Source of the DNA: an uncultured Cellulophaga sp.
GTDB lineage: Bacteria; Bacteroidota; Bacteroidia; Flavobacteriales; Flavobacteriaceae
DNA length: 64,000 nt
Direction of reading: 5' to 3'
Assembly (NCBI GenBank): GCA_947496695.1
Contig: CANMEI010000002.1
Coordinates: forward strand, 62,001-126,000
Both the position numbers and the translations under genes were made by a program. Shown one piece after another: positions 24,898-33,667 of the stretch (within the stretch, counting starts at the first letter, position 1; every line of letters begins with the position of its first letter). The notes beneath the pieces are model-generated. The model had not been told where the DNA came from, ran no database searches, and saw nothing but the letters and a program-made list of their open reading frames with translations.

Positions 24898-25464
24898 TTA
24901 AATATTTTTCCTTATCCTACTTAATGATGATTGTGTTATTCCCAAATAAGAAGCCAAATAAGAAAGAGGAATTCTATTTGCTAGCTTTGGGAATTTCTCT
25001 AAAAAGTTAAGATACCTAGTCGTGGCGTTTTCTGATAACATCGGGCTTAGTTTATTAACTTTTTCAATCAATGCTTTTTCTGTAATTTTATTTATAATGG
25101 CATCCCACGTAATTATAGTTGACGATAAATCTTTTAATGATTCCACACTAAAAATTATTAGGGTACAGTCAGTTATAGCCTGTACATATTCAGATGACGG
25201 TATTTTCTGATTAAAGCTATTTATGTCTACTGCAAAATTGTTTTCATCAATAAAATACTTAGTAATTTCCTCACCAGTACTATTATAATAACATACTCTT
25301 AAAATACCTTCTATAATGAATGCCACTTGTTTTGGTATTTTTCCAGCTTCTGAAAAATACTCGTCTTTTTTCAAGGCAATCATGCTCGATTTTCTTTTGA
25401 TTAAATCAATTTGCTGCTGATTTAATTCACCAAACAGCAATAGATAGTTGATTAAATTTTCCAT
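24898..25464 (-). CDS. Crp/Fnr family transcriptional regulator
   Basis: 188 residues: an N-terminal cNMP-binding-like beta-roll (KDEYFSEAGKIPKQVAFIIEG, then FIDENNFAVDINSF) and a reduced HTH at the end (YLASYLGITQSSLSRIRK). It has no Fe-S cysteines and no canonical cAMP-binding Arg motif, so the signal is unknown. It lies between the quinone-oxidoreductase-like gene and the SDR gene and probably regulates one of them. Confidence 0.85.
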   Translation of the reverse strand: MENLINYLLLFGELNQQQIDLIKRKSSMIALKKDEYFSEAGKIPKQVAFIIEGILRVCYYNSTGEEITKYFIDENNFAVDINSFNQKIPSSEYVQAITDCTLIIFSVESLKDLSSTIITWDAIINKITEKALIEKVNKLSPMLSENATTRYLNFLEKFPKLANRIPLSYLASYLGITQSSLSRIRKNI

Positions 25465-25532
25465 AGTGCAAAGGTTGTAATTTAATACAACTTATAATTT
25501 TGCAAATGACAAAAAACATATTATTAGTGCTA

Positions 25533-26612
25533 TTAAGGTTTTAAAACAGTTAACTTAAATATTCCTTTATCATTAGCAGCGTGCTCAATAGCTTCATTAA
25601 CATCATCTAAATCAAATTCTGATATTTGAAATAAATCTAATGAAAGAAGCCCTGATTTGGCTATAGAAATCAATTGCTGCGGCGCAGTACTTTTATACAT
25701 CCATTGCCCCTTGATGGTAATTGAATTTCGCATTATCCAAGGGTAGGGTAATTTTAATTCGTTGCCTCCAAGCATACCTACACCACCCATTAATGATATT
25801 CTACCATATTCTCTTACGGTCATAATAGCCGTTCGAACAGCTTTAGCATCTACCGAAGGGGGTAAAATATCAAATGCACAGTCAATAGGGTCTGAAGAAG
25901 CATTTTTTATGTTTTTTATATCCAAATCTTCATCTCCTGTTAAACAAACAGTTTTGACTCTGTTTCCTAAGCGTTTTGTTAACTCATCTAGAACTATTTG
26001 ATTTCTCCCTAAAGCTATCACACATTTTGCACCCATAGCTAGAGCAAGTGCCAAAGCAGCACTTCCAAAAAAACCTGTTGCTCCACTAATTACTATGGTT
26101 TCTCCTACCTTAAGGTCAATGGATAACAAGCCTCCAAATGGTATTAAAAATGTATTTAGAGTACTCCATGATGCAGCTTGTTTCGAAGATATTTCTCCTA
26201 TTTTATAAGCGTTTTCTGTTGGAATCATCATTTCTTCGGCAAATGAACCGTTACGATAGTGTTTCTGTAATTTAAGACCTCCTTCTCCGCGAGCACTCCA
26301 ACCTTGTAAGGTAATATCAGGTGTTTGTGCATCATCTCTAGAACGAAACGTTGGGTCGCATAATACCCAATCGCCTTTTTTTAATTTAGTGGCATCTGGA
26401 CCAACTTCTAGTATTTGACCAACGGCTCCAGCTCCTGGTATTTGAGGTAAATCTATGAGATAGTTACGCTCTCCATTAAAAATTTCTTTAGTGTAATGAA
26501 GTACTGGTGCTGCTACAACTTTTACCTTAATTTCACCTGTACCAAGCTTTGGGCTTTCTGTTTGCTCTACGTTTAAAGGGGCGTCGAATGATTTTAGTAT
26601 AGCCGCTTTCAT
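25533..26612 (-). CDS. Zinc-independent MDR/quinone-oxidoreductase-like alcohol dehydrogenase
   Basis: 359 residues. The N-terminal GroES-like domain opens with MKAAILKSFDAPLNVEQTES and contains PGAGAVGQILEVG. The Rossmann part has TIVISGATGFFGSAALALALAMGA. Catalytic-zinc Cys and His ligands are not in the usual places, and the structural zinc Cys cluster is absent. This suggests a quinone-oxidoreductase-like member of the medium-chain family. Substrate unknown. It is between two Crp/Fnr genes with gaps of about 68 bp on each side. Confidence 0.85.
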   Translation of the reverse strand: MKAAILKSFDAPLNVEQTESPKLGTGEIKVKVVAAPVLHYTKEIFNGERNYLIDLPQIPGAGAVGQILEVGPDATKLKKGDWVLCDPTFRSRDDAQTPDITLQGWSARGEGGLKLQKHYRNGSFAEEMMIPTENAYKIGEISSKQAASWSTLNTFLIPFGGLLSIDLKVGETIVISGATGFFGSAALALALAMGAKCVIALGRNQIVLDELTKRLGNRVKTVCLTGDEDLDIKNIKNASSDPIDCAFDILPPSVDAKAVRTAIMTVREYGRISLMGGVGMLGGNELKLPYPWIMRNSITIKGQWMYKSTAPQQLISIAKSGLLSLDLFQISEFDLDDVNEAIEHAANDKGIFKLTVLKP

Positions 26613-26679
26613 AATTTTAAAGTTTTAATTTCAAAATTATAGAACAGTTTAAGTCTTTTACTGAAGAAATGGTAACTAA

Positions 26680-27237
26680 TCAGAGCGATTTTCTGACTCG
26701 ACTTAAAGACTGGGGTGTAATACCTAGATAGGAGGCTATGTATTTAAGTGGTATTCTATTAACAACATCACCATTATTGGAAATAAACTTCTCATATTTT
26801 TCTAGAGCACTGCAATTTCTAAGTAACCGACTTTCGTCAATTTTTCTTTTTAGTTCTATCTGAACTAATTCATTGAAAATCTCTGACCAATGAGGTATTC
26901 CTAAGGTCGCTTGCTTTTCTATTTTAAAAATTTCACAAGGTGTGATAGATTGAATACAAAATTTAGAAGGCTCTCCTGAATTATAACTTTCTAGGTTCGT
27001 GAGAAATTGATTTTCCTTGAAAAAAAAGTTGGTGGTTTCATCTCCATCCTGATTCAATTCTTTTGTTCTTACTACGCCTTTGGCAATATAAATTACAAAA
27101 TCAGAAATTTGACCCTTTTTCAATAAAGTAGTTTCCCTTTTTAAAGTTATAGGTTTAAAAAGGGAAAGTATATTTTGAATTTCATCTTTAGTTAAATCAA
27201 AATTTTCATTAAAGTTAGTCGCTAAAAGTTCTAGCAT
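26680..27237 (-). CDS. Crp/Fnr family transcriptional regulator
   Basis: 185 residues: beta-roll (ITLKRETTLLKKGQISDFVIYIAKG, FFFKENQFLTNLESYNSG) and terminal HTH (YIASYLGITPQSLSRVRK). It is clearly related to the regulator at 24898 (same length, HTH nearly identical) and to that at 18890. It starts 3 bp after the methionine aminopeptidase stop, so the two are co-transcribed. The MDR gene follows and is the likely target. Confidence 0.85.
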   Translation of the reverse strand: MLELLATNFNENFDLTKDEIQNILSLFKPITLKRETTLLKKGQISDFVIYIAKGVVRTKELNQDGDETTNFFFKENQFLTNLESYNSGEPSKFCIQSITPCEIFKIEKQATLGIPHWSEIFNELVQIELKRKIDESRLLRNCSALEKYEKFISNNGDVVNRIPLKYIASYLGITPQSLSRVRKSL

Positions 27238-27240
27238 TTA

Positions 27241-28005
27241 CTAATTCCAAATTTCATTAGCACTTGTTAATATTACAGGTGCTTTATCTGTTACTAATAT
27301 CGTGTGCTCGTGTTGAGTTACAAATCCACCTTTATTCCCCACTAAAGTCCAACCATCCTTTAGCTCCACAACATTATTAGATTTTGTTGAGATAAATGTT
27401 TCAATAGCTACTGTTGTATTTTTTTTAAACCTCTCAAAATTAGTCCTAACTCTATAGTTTAAAATGTTTTCTGGTTTTTCGTGTAAACTTCTACCGACCC
27501 CATGACCAGCCAAGTTTTTAATTACTTTAAATCCAGATTTTTTTGCTTCAGTTTCTATAACGTGACCAATATCAGCAATTTTTACACCACCTTTAATTCT
27601 TTGAATGGCCTTTTGTAATATATCTTTTGAAGCATCTACTAATGGTTGGTGATTATGAATATCGTTGCCCAATACAAAGGAGCCACCATTATCAGACCAA
27701 AAACCATCCAATTCTGCGGATACATCAATATTGACTAAATCTCCTTCTTTTAATATTTTTGTTTTTGATGGAATTCCATGTGCAACTTCTTCATTTACAC
27801 AGATACAAGAATACCCAGGAAATTTATAAGTCTCATAGGGCGCAGATTTAGCTCCATAACTTTTTAGAATTTCGCCTCCATACTCATCTAATTCTTTAGT
27901 GCTCATTCCAACTTTAGCGTGTTCTCTCATCAATTTTAATGTCAAACCGACAATCTCACTAATTTTTTTCATTCCGGCTAATTCGGATTCTTTTGTTATA
28001 GACAT
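27241..28005 (-). CDS. map: Type I methionine aminopeptidase, accessory copy
   Basis: 254 residues from ATG 28005; an upstream in-frame start at 28047 would add an unneeded extension. It removes N-terminal Met from nascent proteins. All metal ligands are present: Asp94, Asp105, His168, Glu202 and Glu233, plus His76 in VAHGIP. The housekeeping gene in this phylum usually lies in the ribosomal-protein operon. This one is in an accessory region and coupled to a Crp/Fnr gene, so it is probably a second copy. Confidence 0.93.
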   Translation of the reverse strand: MSITKESELAGMKKISEIVGLTLKLMREHAKVGMSTKELDEYGGEILKSYGAKSAPYETYKFPGYSCICVNEEVAHGIPSKTKILKEGDLVNIDVSAELDGFWSDNGGSFVLGNDIHNHQPLVDASKDILQKAIQRIKGGVKIADIGHVIETEAKKSGFKVIKNLAGHGVGRSLHEKPENILNYRVRTNFERFKKNTTVAIETFISTKSNNVVELKDGWTLVGNKGGFVTQHEHTILVTDKAPVILTSANEIWN

Positions 28006-28121
28006 ACTATTTTTATTAAAATTTAGTAAAGGCTTATGGTTAAACAAAATAAGTATAATTAGGGTTTTTAACCTAAAAATTATTTAAAAACTTACACCCA
28101 AGTCCTTTCAAGCTTTATATT

Positions 28122-28664
28122 TTATAAAACCTTATTCATAATTAAGTTTTCGTAGGTGTTGGTTTCTAGAGGTAAATTTACACTACCTATTGATGTATAG
28201 CCTTGTCTTTTATAAAACGCTATTGCTTTAGAATTATTGATATAAACTTCAAGATTAAAACTGTTGAATCCATTTTGTAAAACTTTTTTTTCGGCTTCAT
28301 TTATCAATCCATATCCAATTCCTTTTCCAAAGAATTTTTCCAAAACATAAAGTTTACCTAATTGGGGCACAGGTATATTTCGTATTGGGCAATTACTATT
28401 AAATATTATGTCGGCTACACCAACTGGGTTGTTGTCATAATAGGCAACAATTAATCGTGGTGGATTTTCTTTAATATTTTTTTTTATCTGTTCATCTGAA
28501 AATTTTTCGGTAATCAAATTTGCAAATTCAAATGTTATACCGTCAACCGCGTATGTTTGGATATATGCTGTTTTAAGTAAAATAGAAATTCTAAGTGAAT
28601 TAGATATTTTAGCCTCTCCATAGGTTATGTTCATCATAAATTGTATGTGTTTAAATTGCGCCAT
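28122..28664 (-). CDS. GNAT family N-acetyltransferase
   Basis: 180 residues (or 171 if it starts at the Met at 28637). The acetyl-CoA-binding motif A is recognisable: LGKLYVLEKFFGKGIGYGLI, followed by helix EAEKKVLQNGFNSF and motif B with NNSKAIAFYKRQGYTSIGS. The acceptor substrate cannot be predicted. It stands alone between map and the integrase. Confidence 0.88.
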   Translation of the reverse strand: MAQFKHIQFMMNITYGEAKISNSLRISILLKTAYIQTYAVDGITFEFANLITEKFSDEQIKKNIKENPPRLIVAYYDNNPVGVADIIFNSNCPIRNIPVPQLGKLYVLEKFFGKGIGYGLINEAEKKVLQNGFNSFNLEVYINNSKAIAFYKRQGYTSIGSVNLPLETNTYENLIMNKVL

Positions 28665-28799
28665 AAAATAAGTAATACTAGAAAACTAATAATTCTCATT
28701 TGGTAAAAATTTTGTGCGTCAATCAACAAATAATAATTGTAATGCTTAAATAGGATGTCACACAAAATTAGGAACAACTATGAGTTATGATTTTTAAAT

Positions 28800-30005
28800 C
28801 TAAAAATTGACTACACTATCAAGAGCATCATCCGCATCTTTATGGATGAAATTAGCTTGATAACTTATTGTGGTAGTTACTGAAGAGTGACGATATAGTT
28901 TTTGAAGCATTTGAATTGGGATTTTATCTCCAGATATGTTACCAAAACTATGTCTAGCAATGTGCATACTTATATTCTTCTTTATTCCCAATTTCTTAGC
29001 TACAATTTGAAGCCTTCTATTTAAATTTCGAGTTATAGATTGTGTACGTTTAGATACTTCTTCTGTTTCTTTGAGGTTTACACCGCTTAGCTGTGGAAAT
29101 ACAAGTTTGCCATTTGTTGGTTGTTTTTTATAGTAGTTGAAAATTTTAATAGCCTTTTCAGGAATTTTAAGTGAAACCAGTTTACTATTTTTATTCATCC
29201 TATATAGCAACCTATCATCGTTAAAATCTGACCATTTTAATTTCAAAACATCGCTAACGCGAATACCAGCAAAGTAAAAACTGATAAGCCATATATGAAT
29301 TGCCTTTTGTTGGGCTTCGGTTATGTCTTTTGCGTTTTCTAGCTTTTGAATTTCATCTGCCGTAAAACCAATTTTTTGGGACTCAGGGATTCTGATGGTC
29401 ATTTTCCCTTTTCCAAAAGGATAAAGACCTCTGTCTGTTATTGATTCAGAAATAGCTAAATTAAAAATGGTTCTTATTAGTATAAGATAATTTACAACGG
29501 TTCTAGGCGAAAGTTTTCTAGTATACAATAAATGGGCTTCAAACTTTTTAAGAATTGTAGCGTTGAGCTTATTGAATGCTATAGAATCCTTACCTAAAAA
29601 TTCTTTGAACCTTTTTAATCTTCCAAACTCAGTATCATACTGATGATGTTTGTTTCGATTTTTTAGACTTTGAAGATGTATATCAGCAACATCAAAAAAA
29701 TCAAGCTTTTTTGATACTACAATTTTATCCTTAATCTCTGAAACAGTTTCGTACTCTATTTTCATTTCAGACTTAAGAACCTTATCATTTGCTTCCGCAA
29801 CTTTAGTTGTAATGAAATTTTTTAAAACCAGAGAGTTCGGATGAGACTTTCGGACATTACGGTTTTTTTCGTCCCAAAACTTTTCTTCGATATATTGACC
29901 AGTATTTATATAAGAACTTTTCCTGTCTTTAGTGATACGAATTGCAATAGGATATAAACCTGCTTTATTCTTTTTCTTTCTTAAAACCACTCTAACTGTC
30001 GCCAT
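28800..30005 (-). CDS. Tyrosine site-specific integrase at the island boundary
   Basis: 401 residues from ATG 30005 (MATVRVVLRKKK); codons upstream to 30062 are unlikely to be translated. It has an arm-binding domain (1-85), a SAM-like domain (100-195) and a catalytic domain with Arg249 (FAGIRVSDV), His348 and Arg351 (SMHIARHSF), His373 (LYRHSSV) and Tyr382. It differs from the integrase at 10322 in retaining the first Arg. It lies 163 bp from a 3' tRNA-fMet half, so that tRNA gene is its probable target. Confidence 0.93.
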   Translation of the reverse strand: MATVRVVLRKKKNKAGLYPIAIRITKDRKSSYINTGQYIEEKFWDEKNRNVRKSHPNSLVLKNFITTKVAEANDKVLKSEMKIEYETVSEIKDKIVVSKKLDFFDVADIHLQSLKNRNKHHQYDTEFGRLKRFKEFLGKDSIAFNKLNATILKKFEAHLLYTRKLSPRTVVNYLILIRTIFNLAISESITDRGLYPFGKGKMTIRIPESQKIGFTADEIQKLENAKDITEAQQKAIHIWLISFYFAGIRVSDVLKLKWSDFNDDRLLYRMNKNSKLVSLKIPEKAIKIFNYYKKQPTNGKLVFPQLSGVNLKETEEVSKRTQSITRNLNRRLQIVAKKLGIKKNISMHIARHSFGNISGDKIPIQMLQKLYRHSSVTTTISYQANFIHKDADDALDSVVNF

Positions 30006-30167
30006 AATATTACTTTTGAGACTATAAAGATAATAATTTTGGGTACAACATAGGTACAACAAATGTTGATTTTGAATGATATTAATTGCTATTATAATTT
30101 ATTATACAGTGTTTAAATCATTGTAAATAAGGGTTTTTACGTAATTTTGACTAAATAGTGTCAAAAA

Positions 30168-30209
30168 CTCATAACCCGAAGGTCACTGGTTCGAGTCCAG
30201 TTCCCGCTA
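30168..30209 (+). other. 3' half of initiator tRNA-fMet(CAU), probable att site
   Basis: The anticodon loop CTCATAA is followed by stem strand CCCGA (initiator hallmark of three G:C pairs), variable loop AGGTC, T-arm ACTGG-TTCGAGT-CCAGT, acceptor strand TCCCGCT and A73. The matching 5' half is absent: upstream reads TCAAAAA instead of TCGGG. This is the typical scar of an element integrated in a tRNA gene. The intact tRNA should lie at the other end, to the left. Confidence 0.85.
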
Positions 30210-30216
30210 CTAAGTA

Positions 30217-30245
30217 AAACCACTTCTAAAGAAGTGGTTTTTTTA
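30217..30245 (+). terminator. Terminator of the original tRNA gene
   Basis: AACCACTTC-TAAA-GAAGTGGTT plus a run of T, just past the tRNA remnant. Confidence 0.85.
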
Positions 30246-30486
30246 TTTATAATCTTTTCTATTTCAAAATAACCTCTTACTTTCTAATAAGATTATCTAA
30301 GAACAGTTTATTAAGTAAATTATAATAATTTACTCTTATGCTTTTTTGATGTTTAACTACATTAAACAGTCATCGGTCTAAATTACTTTCAAAAAAATAA
30401 GATTTTATAAATCTTAATATAAAATATTTACTTTGGGCTAAGTATTGGTTCGAAAAAAACTAGCTTCTTTTTAAATTTTAATTGTC

Positions 30487-32802
30487 ATGATGAAATTAAA
30501 GTTCTTATTGATTTGCATAAGCTTAATTTATATTTCTTGTTCAGATAAAAAAGAAAAAACCGATAGTACAGAAACTAAAAAACTTCTTGTTGATTATGTA
30601 AATCCATTAATGGGAACAGATTCTGATTTTAGTTTATCAAACGGAAATACTTATCCAGTAATAGCAACACCGTGGGCTATGAATTTTTGGACCCCAATGA
30701 CCTCAAAAATGGGTGACGGTTGGACTTATAAATATCATGATAAAAAAATAAGAGGCATCAAACAAACTCACCAACCAAGTCCTTGGATAAATGATTATGC
30801 AGCATTTTCATTAATGGCCACAACAGGAGATTTAAAATTTCAAGAAGATGAAAGAGAATCATGGTTTTCTCATAAAGCTGAAATCGTAAAACCTTATCAT
30901 TATTCAGTATACTTAGCTGATTACGATGTAGTAGCTGAAGTTGCACCAACAGAAAGAGCCTCTCATTTTAAATTCACTTTCCCAGAAGCTGATTCTTCTT
31001 ATATAATGTTAGATGCATTTTTCAAAGGCTCAATGGTCAAAATTATCCCTGAAGAAAGAAAAATTATTGGCTATTGCAGAAATAATAGTGGCGGAGTTCC
31101 TGATAATTTTTACAACTATTTTGTTGCTGAATTTGATAAAGATTTTGAAATTAACCACACTTGGTCAGATGGTTGGAAATTAATCAAAAACTCTAAAGAA
31201 AGTATAGGCCAACATGTTGGTGCTATTATAGGTTTTAAAACAAGAAAGGGCGAAGTAGTTAATGTAAAAGTAGCATCATCTTTTATTAGTCCTGAGCAAG
31301 CATCATTAAACTTACAGCGAGAAATTGGAGATGATTCTTTTGATCAAACCAAAGAAAAAGCAAAACAAGCTTGGGAAAAAGAATTACAAAAAATTGAAAT
31401 TGAAGATGATGATTTAGCCAGTATAAAAACATTTTATTCTTGTCTTTATCGCGTTTTACTTTTCCCGAGAAAATTTTATGAATTCAATAAAAAGAACGAA
31501 ATAGTACATTACAGCCCATATAATGGCAAAATTGAGCCTGGTTATATGTTTACCGATAATGGTTTTTGGGATACTTTTAGAGCCGTATTTCCATTTTTTA
31601 ATATGATGTACCCTGAATTAAATGGGCATATTATAGAAGGTTTAGCGAATACCTATAAAGAATCTGGTTGGTTGCCAGAATGGGCAAGTCCTGGGCATAG
31701 AGATTGTATGATTGGTTCTAACTCAGCTCCTATTATTGCCGATGCATACTTAAAAAATATTAAAAATATTGATTCAAAACTTCTTCTTGAAGCCATGATT
31801 AAAAATGCAACCGTTGAGAAAGGTAGACCTGTAAACTCGGTTGGCAGAGCTGGTTTAAGTTATTATAATAAGTTAGGTTATGTTCCATACAATGTAGATA
31901 TTCATGAAAATGTTGCCCGAACTTTAGAGTATGCTTATGCTGATTTTACAATTGCGAAAATGGCTGAGAAAATGGGCAAAACTAACATTGCCAATCAATA
32001 CTTTAAAAAATGTATGAACTACAAAAATGTATTTGATCCCGCAACAAAATTGATGAGAGGAAAAAATAAGGAAGGAGATTTTCAAACTCCTTTTAACCCT
32101 CTAAAATGGGGTGATGCATTTACAGAAGGAAATAGTTTACACTATACTTGGTCTGTATTTCATGATATAGATGGACTCATAAAATTAATGGGAGGAAAAG
32201 AAAAGTTCTCAAATAAACTAGATAGTGTTTTTAAAATGCCTCCAAATTTTGATGCATCATACTATGGGTTTACAATACACGAAATTAGAGAAATGCAAAT
32301 TGTTAACATGGGTAACTATGCTCACGGAAATCAACCTATTCAGCATATGATTTATTTATATAATTACGCAAATAAACCATACAAAACTCAAGAAAAAATA
32401 AGAACTGTATTAAATAAACTATACGCTGCTACACCAGATGGTTATTGTGGTGATGAAGACAATGGGCAAACTTCTGCATGGTATGTTTTTAGTTCTTTAG
32501 GTTTTTATCCGGTTACTCCTGGAATTAATGAATATGTAATTGGATCTCCATTGTTTAAAAAAGCAACGTTACATTTAGAAAAGGGGAAAACATTTTCAAT
32601 TGAAGCCAAAAATAATTCTGCTAAAAAATTTTACATACAATCTGCCACTTTAAACAATAAAGAATTGAATAATAGCTACTTAAAGTTCGAAGACATACAA
32701 AATGGAGGTAAACTAGAGTTTATATTAGGAGAGTCTCCTAATAAAGAATGGGCTAGTAAACCTGAAAATGTTCCGTATTCATATTCTGTAAATAGTAACT
32801 AA
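30487..32802 (+). CDS. GH92 family lipoprotein with Gln at the catalytic-acid position
   Basis: 771 residues: signal with lipobox (LIYISC, Cys18), an N-terminal beta-sandwich (VDYVNPLMGTDSDFS, IRGIKQTHQPSPW), and an (alpha/alpha)6 catalytic domain. GH92 enzymes are calcium-dependent exo-alpha-mannosidases. The catalytic-acid motif usually reads GNEP; here it is HGNQPIQHM with Gln616. The base region GDEDNGQTSAWYVFSSLGFYPV is intact. From memory, Gln here characterises GH92 enzymes that act on mannose-1-phosphodiesters, whose leaving group needs no acid. It is therefore predicted to be a surface or periplasmic phosphomannan or phosphoglycan hydrolase. It lies just right of the island boundary and is convergent with the racemase-like gene. 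Confidence 0.9.
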   Translation: MMKLKFLLICISLIYISCSDKKEKTDSTETKKLLVDYVNPLMGTDSDFSLSNGNTYPVIATPWAMNFWTPMTSKMGDGWTYKYHDKKIRGIKQTHQPSPWINDYAAFSLMATTGDLKFQEDERESWFSHKAEIVKPYHYSVYLADYDVVAEVAPTERASHFKFTFPEADSSYIMLDAFFKGSMVKIIPEERKIIGYCRNNSGGVPDNFYNYFVAEFDKDFEINHTWSDGWKLIKNSKESIGQHVGAIIGFKTRKGEVVNVKVASSFISPEQASLNLQREIGDDSFDQTKEKAKQAWEKELQKIEIEDDDLASIKTFYSCLYRVLLFPRKFYEFNKKNEIVHYSPYNGKIEPGYMFTDNGFWDTFRAVFPFFNMMYPELNGHIIEGLANTYKESGWLPEWASPGHRDCMIGSNSAPIIADAYLKNIKNIDSKLLLEAMIKNATVEKGRPVNSVGRAGLSYYNKLGYVPYNVDIHENVARTLEYAYADFTIAKMAEKMGKTNIANQYFKKCMNYKNVFDPATKLMRGKNKEGDFQTPFNPLKWGDAFTEGNSLHYTWSVFHDIDGLIKLMGGKEKFSNKLDSVFKMPPNFDASYYGFTIHEIREMQIVNMGNYAHGNQPIQHMIYLYNYANKPYKTQEKIRTVLNKLYAATPDGYCGDEDNGQTSAWYVFSSLGFYPVTPGINEYVIGSPLFKKATLHLEKGKTFSIEAKNNSAKKFYIQSATLNNKELNNSYLKFEDIQNGGKLEFILGESPNKEWASKPENVPYSYSVNSN

Positions 32803-32811
32803 TTGGGTCTA

Positions 32812-33642
32812 TTAGTTTTTTAAAATATAATCTACAGCTGCCATTGAATGAATTTCTGTAGTATCAAATATTGGAATATCTAAATCACCTTCAAAAATCA
32901 TTAACGGAAACTCTGTACATCCAAGAACAATTCCCTTGGCTCCTTTTTCCCTTAAATCACTAATTACATTAAGAACATATTTTTTAGAATCTTCCTTTAC
33001 AATACCATAAGTAAGCTCTTCTTCAATAATTCTTTGCAGTTCATTAATTACTAGGTCTTCATCAGGTACAACAACATCAATCCCGTTTTTAATAATTCTA
33101 CCTGTAATAAAATCACCTTGCATACTATATTTAGTACCTAAGAACCCTACTTTTTTCACACCAATTTTATTGATCTCTTTTGCAGTAGCATCTGCTATAT
33201 GAATTACTGGAATATTTAACTTTTCTTGCACAGTATTATAAACCTTGTGCGGTGTATTTGCGCAAAACATAACTGATGTTGCTCCAGCATCATTTAAATG
33301 ATTTCCGGCGTTTACTAACATATTTGCTATAGAATCCCATTTATTTTCTTTTTGAAACCTATGAACCTCAGCTTGGTTTATAGTGTAAACAATTAATGGA
33401 GGATTTGTATTATTCCCAAAATGCTTATTAACTGCTGTGTTTATTGCACTATAATATTCCACTGTTGAATGCCATGAAGTACCACCTATAAGACCTAAAG
33501 TATTCATTCTTTCATCTTTAGTTTCTACAACAGTTTTATTTTCCATTGTTTCTAATTTCCCTTCTTTCTTTTCACCTGTATTATTACACGATAAAATACT
33601 TAAAAACAACAAGCCTAAACTATATTTATTGATAAAATGCAT
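32812..33642 (-). CDS. Aspartate/glutamate racemase-family lipoprotein
   Basis: 276 residues from ATG 33642 (another ATG two codons upstream is possible). The signal ends with the lipobox SILSC, so the enzyme is exported. The two catalytic cysteines are present in MFCANTPHKV and VLGCTEFPLM, and the N-terminal LGLIGGTSWHSTVEYY is typical. The family interconverts L- and D-Asp/Glu or related amino acids without PLP. Export is unusual but seen in Bacteroidota. It is 25 bp after the alpha/beta-hydrolase gene on the same strand, so the two are probably one operon. Confidence 0.88.
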   Translation of the reverse strand: MHFINKYSLGLLFLSILSCNNTGEKKEGKLETMENKTVVETKDERMNTLGLIGGTSWHSTVEYYSAINTAVNKHFGNNTNPPLIVYTINQAEVHRFQKENKWDSIANMLVNAGNHLNDAGATSVMFCANTPHKVYNTVQEKLNIPVIHIADATAKEINKIGVKKVGFLGTKYSMQGDFITGRIIKNGIDVVVPDEDLVINELQRIIEEELTYGIVKEDSKKYVLNVISDLREKGAKGIVLGCTEFPLMIFEGDLDIPIFDTTEIHSMAAVDYILKN

Positions 33643-33667
33643 AATCAAATATTTACTTTGTTTTTAA

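Noticed and set aside
30168..30209. Complete tRNA gene
   Set aside because: The 5' half, including the acceptor and D-arm strands, is absent upstream.
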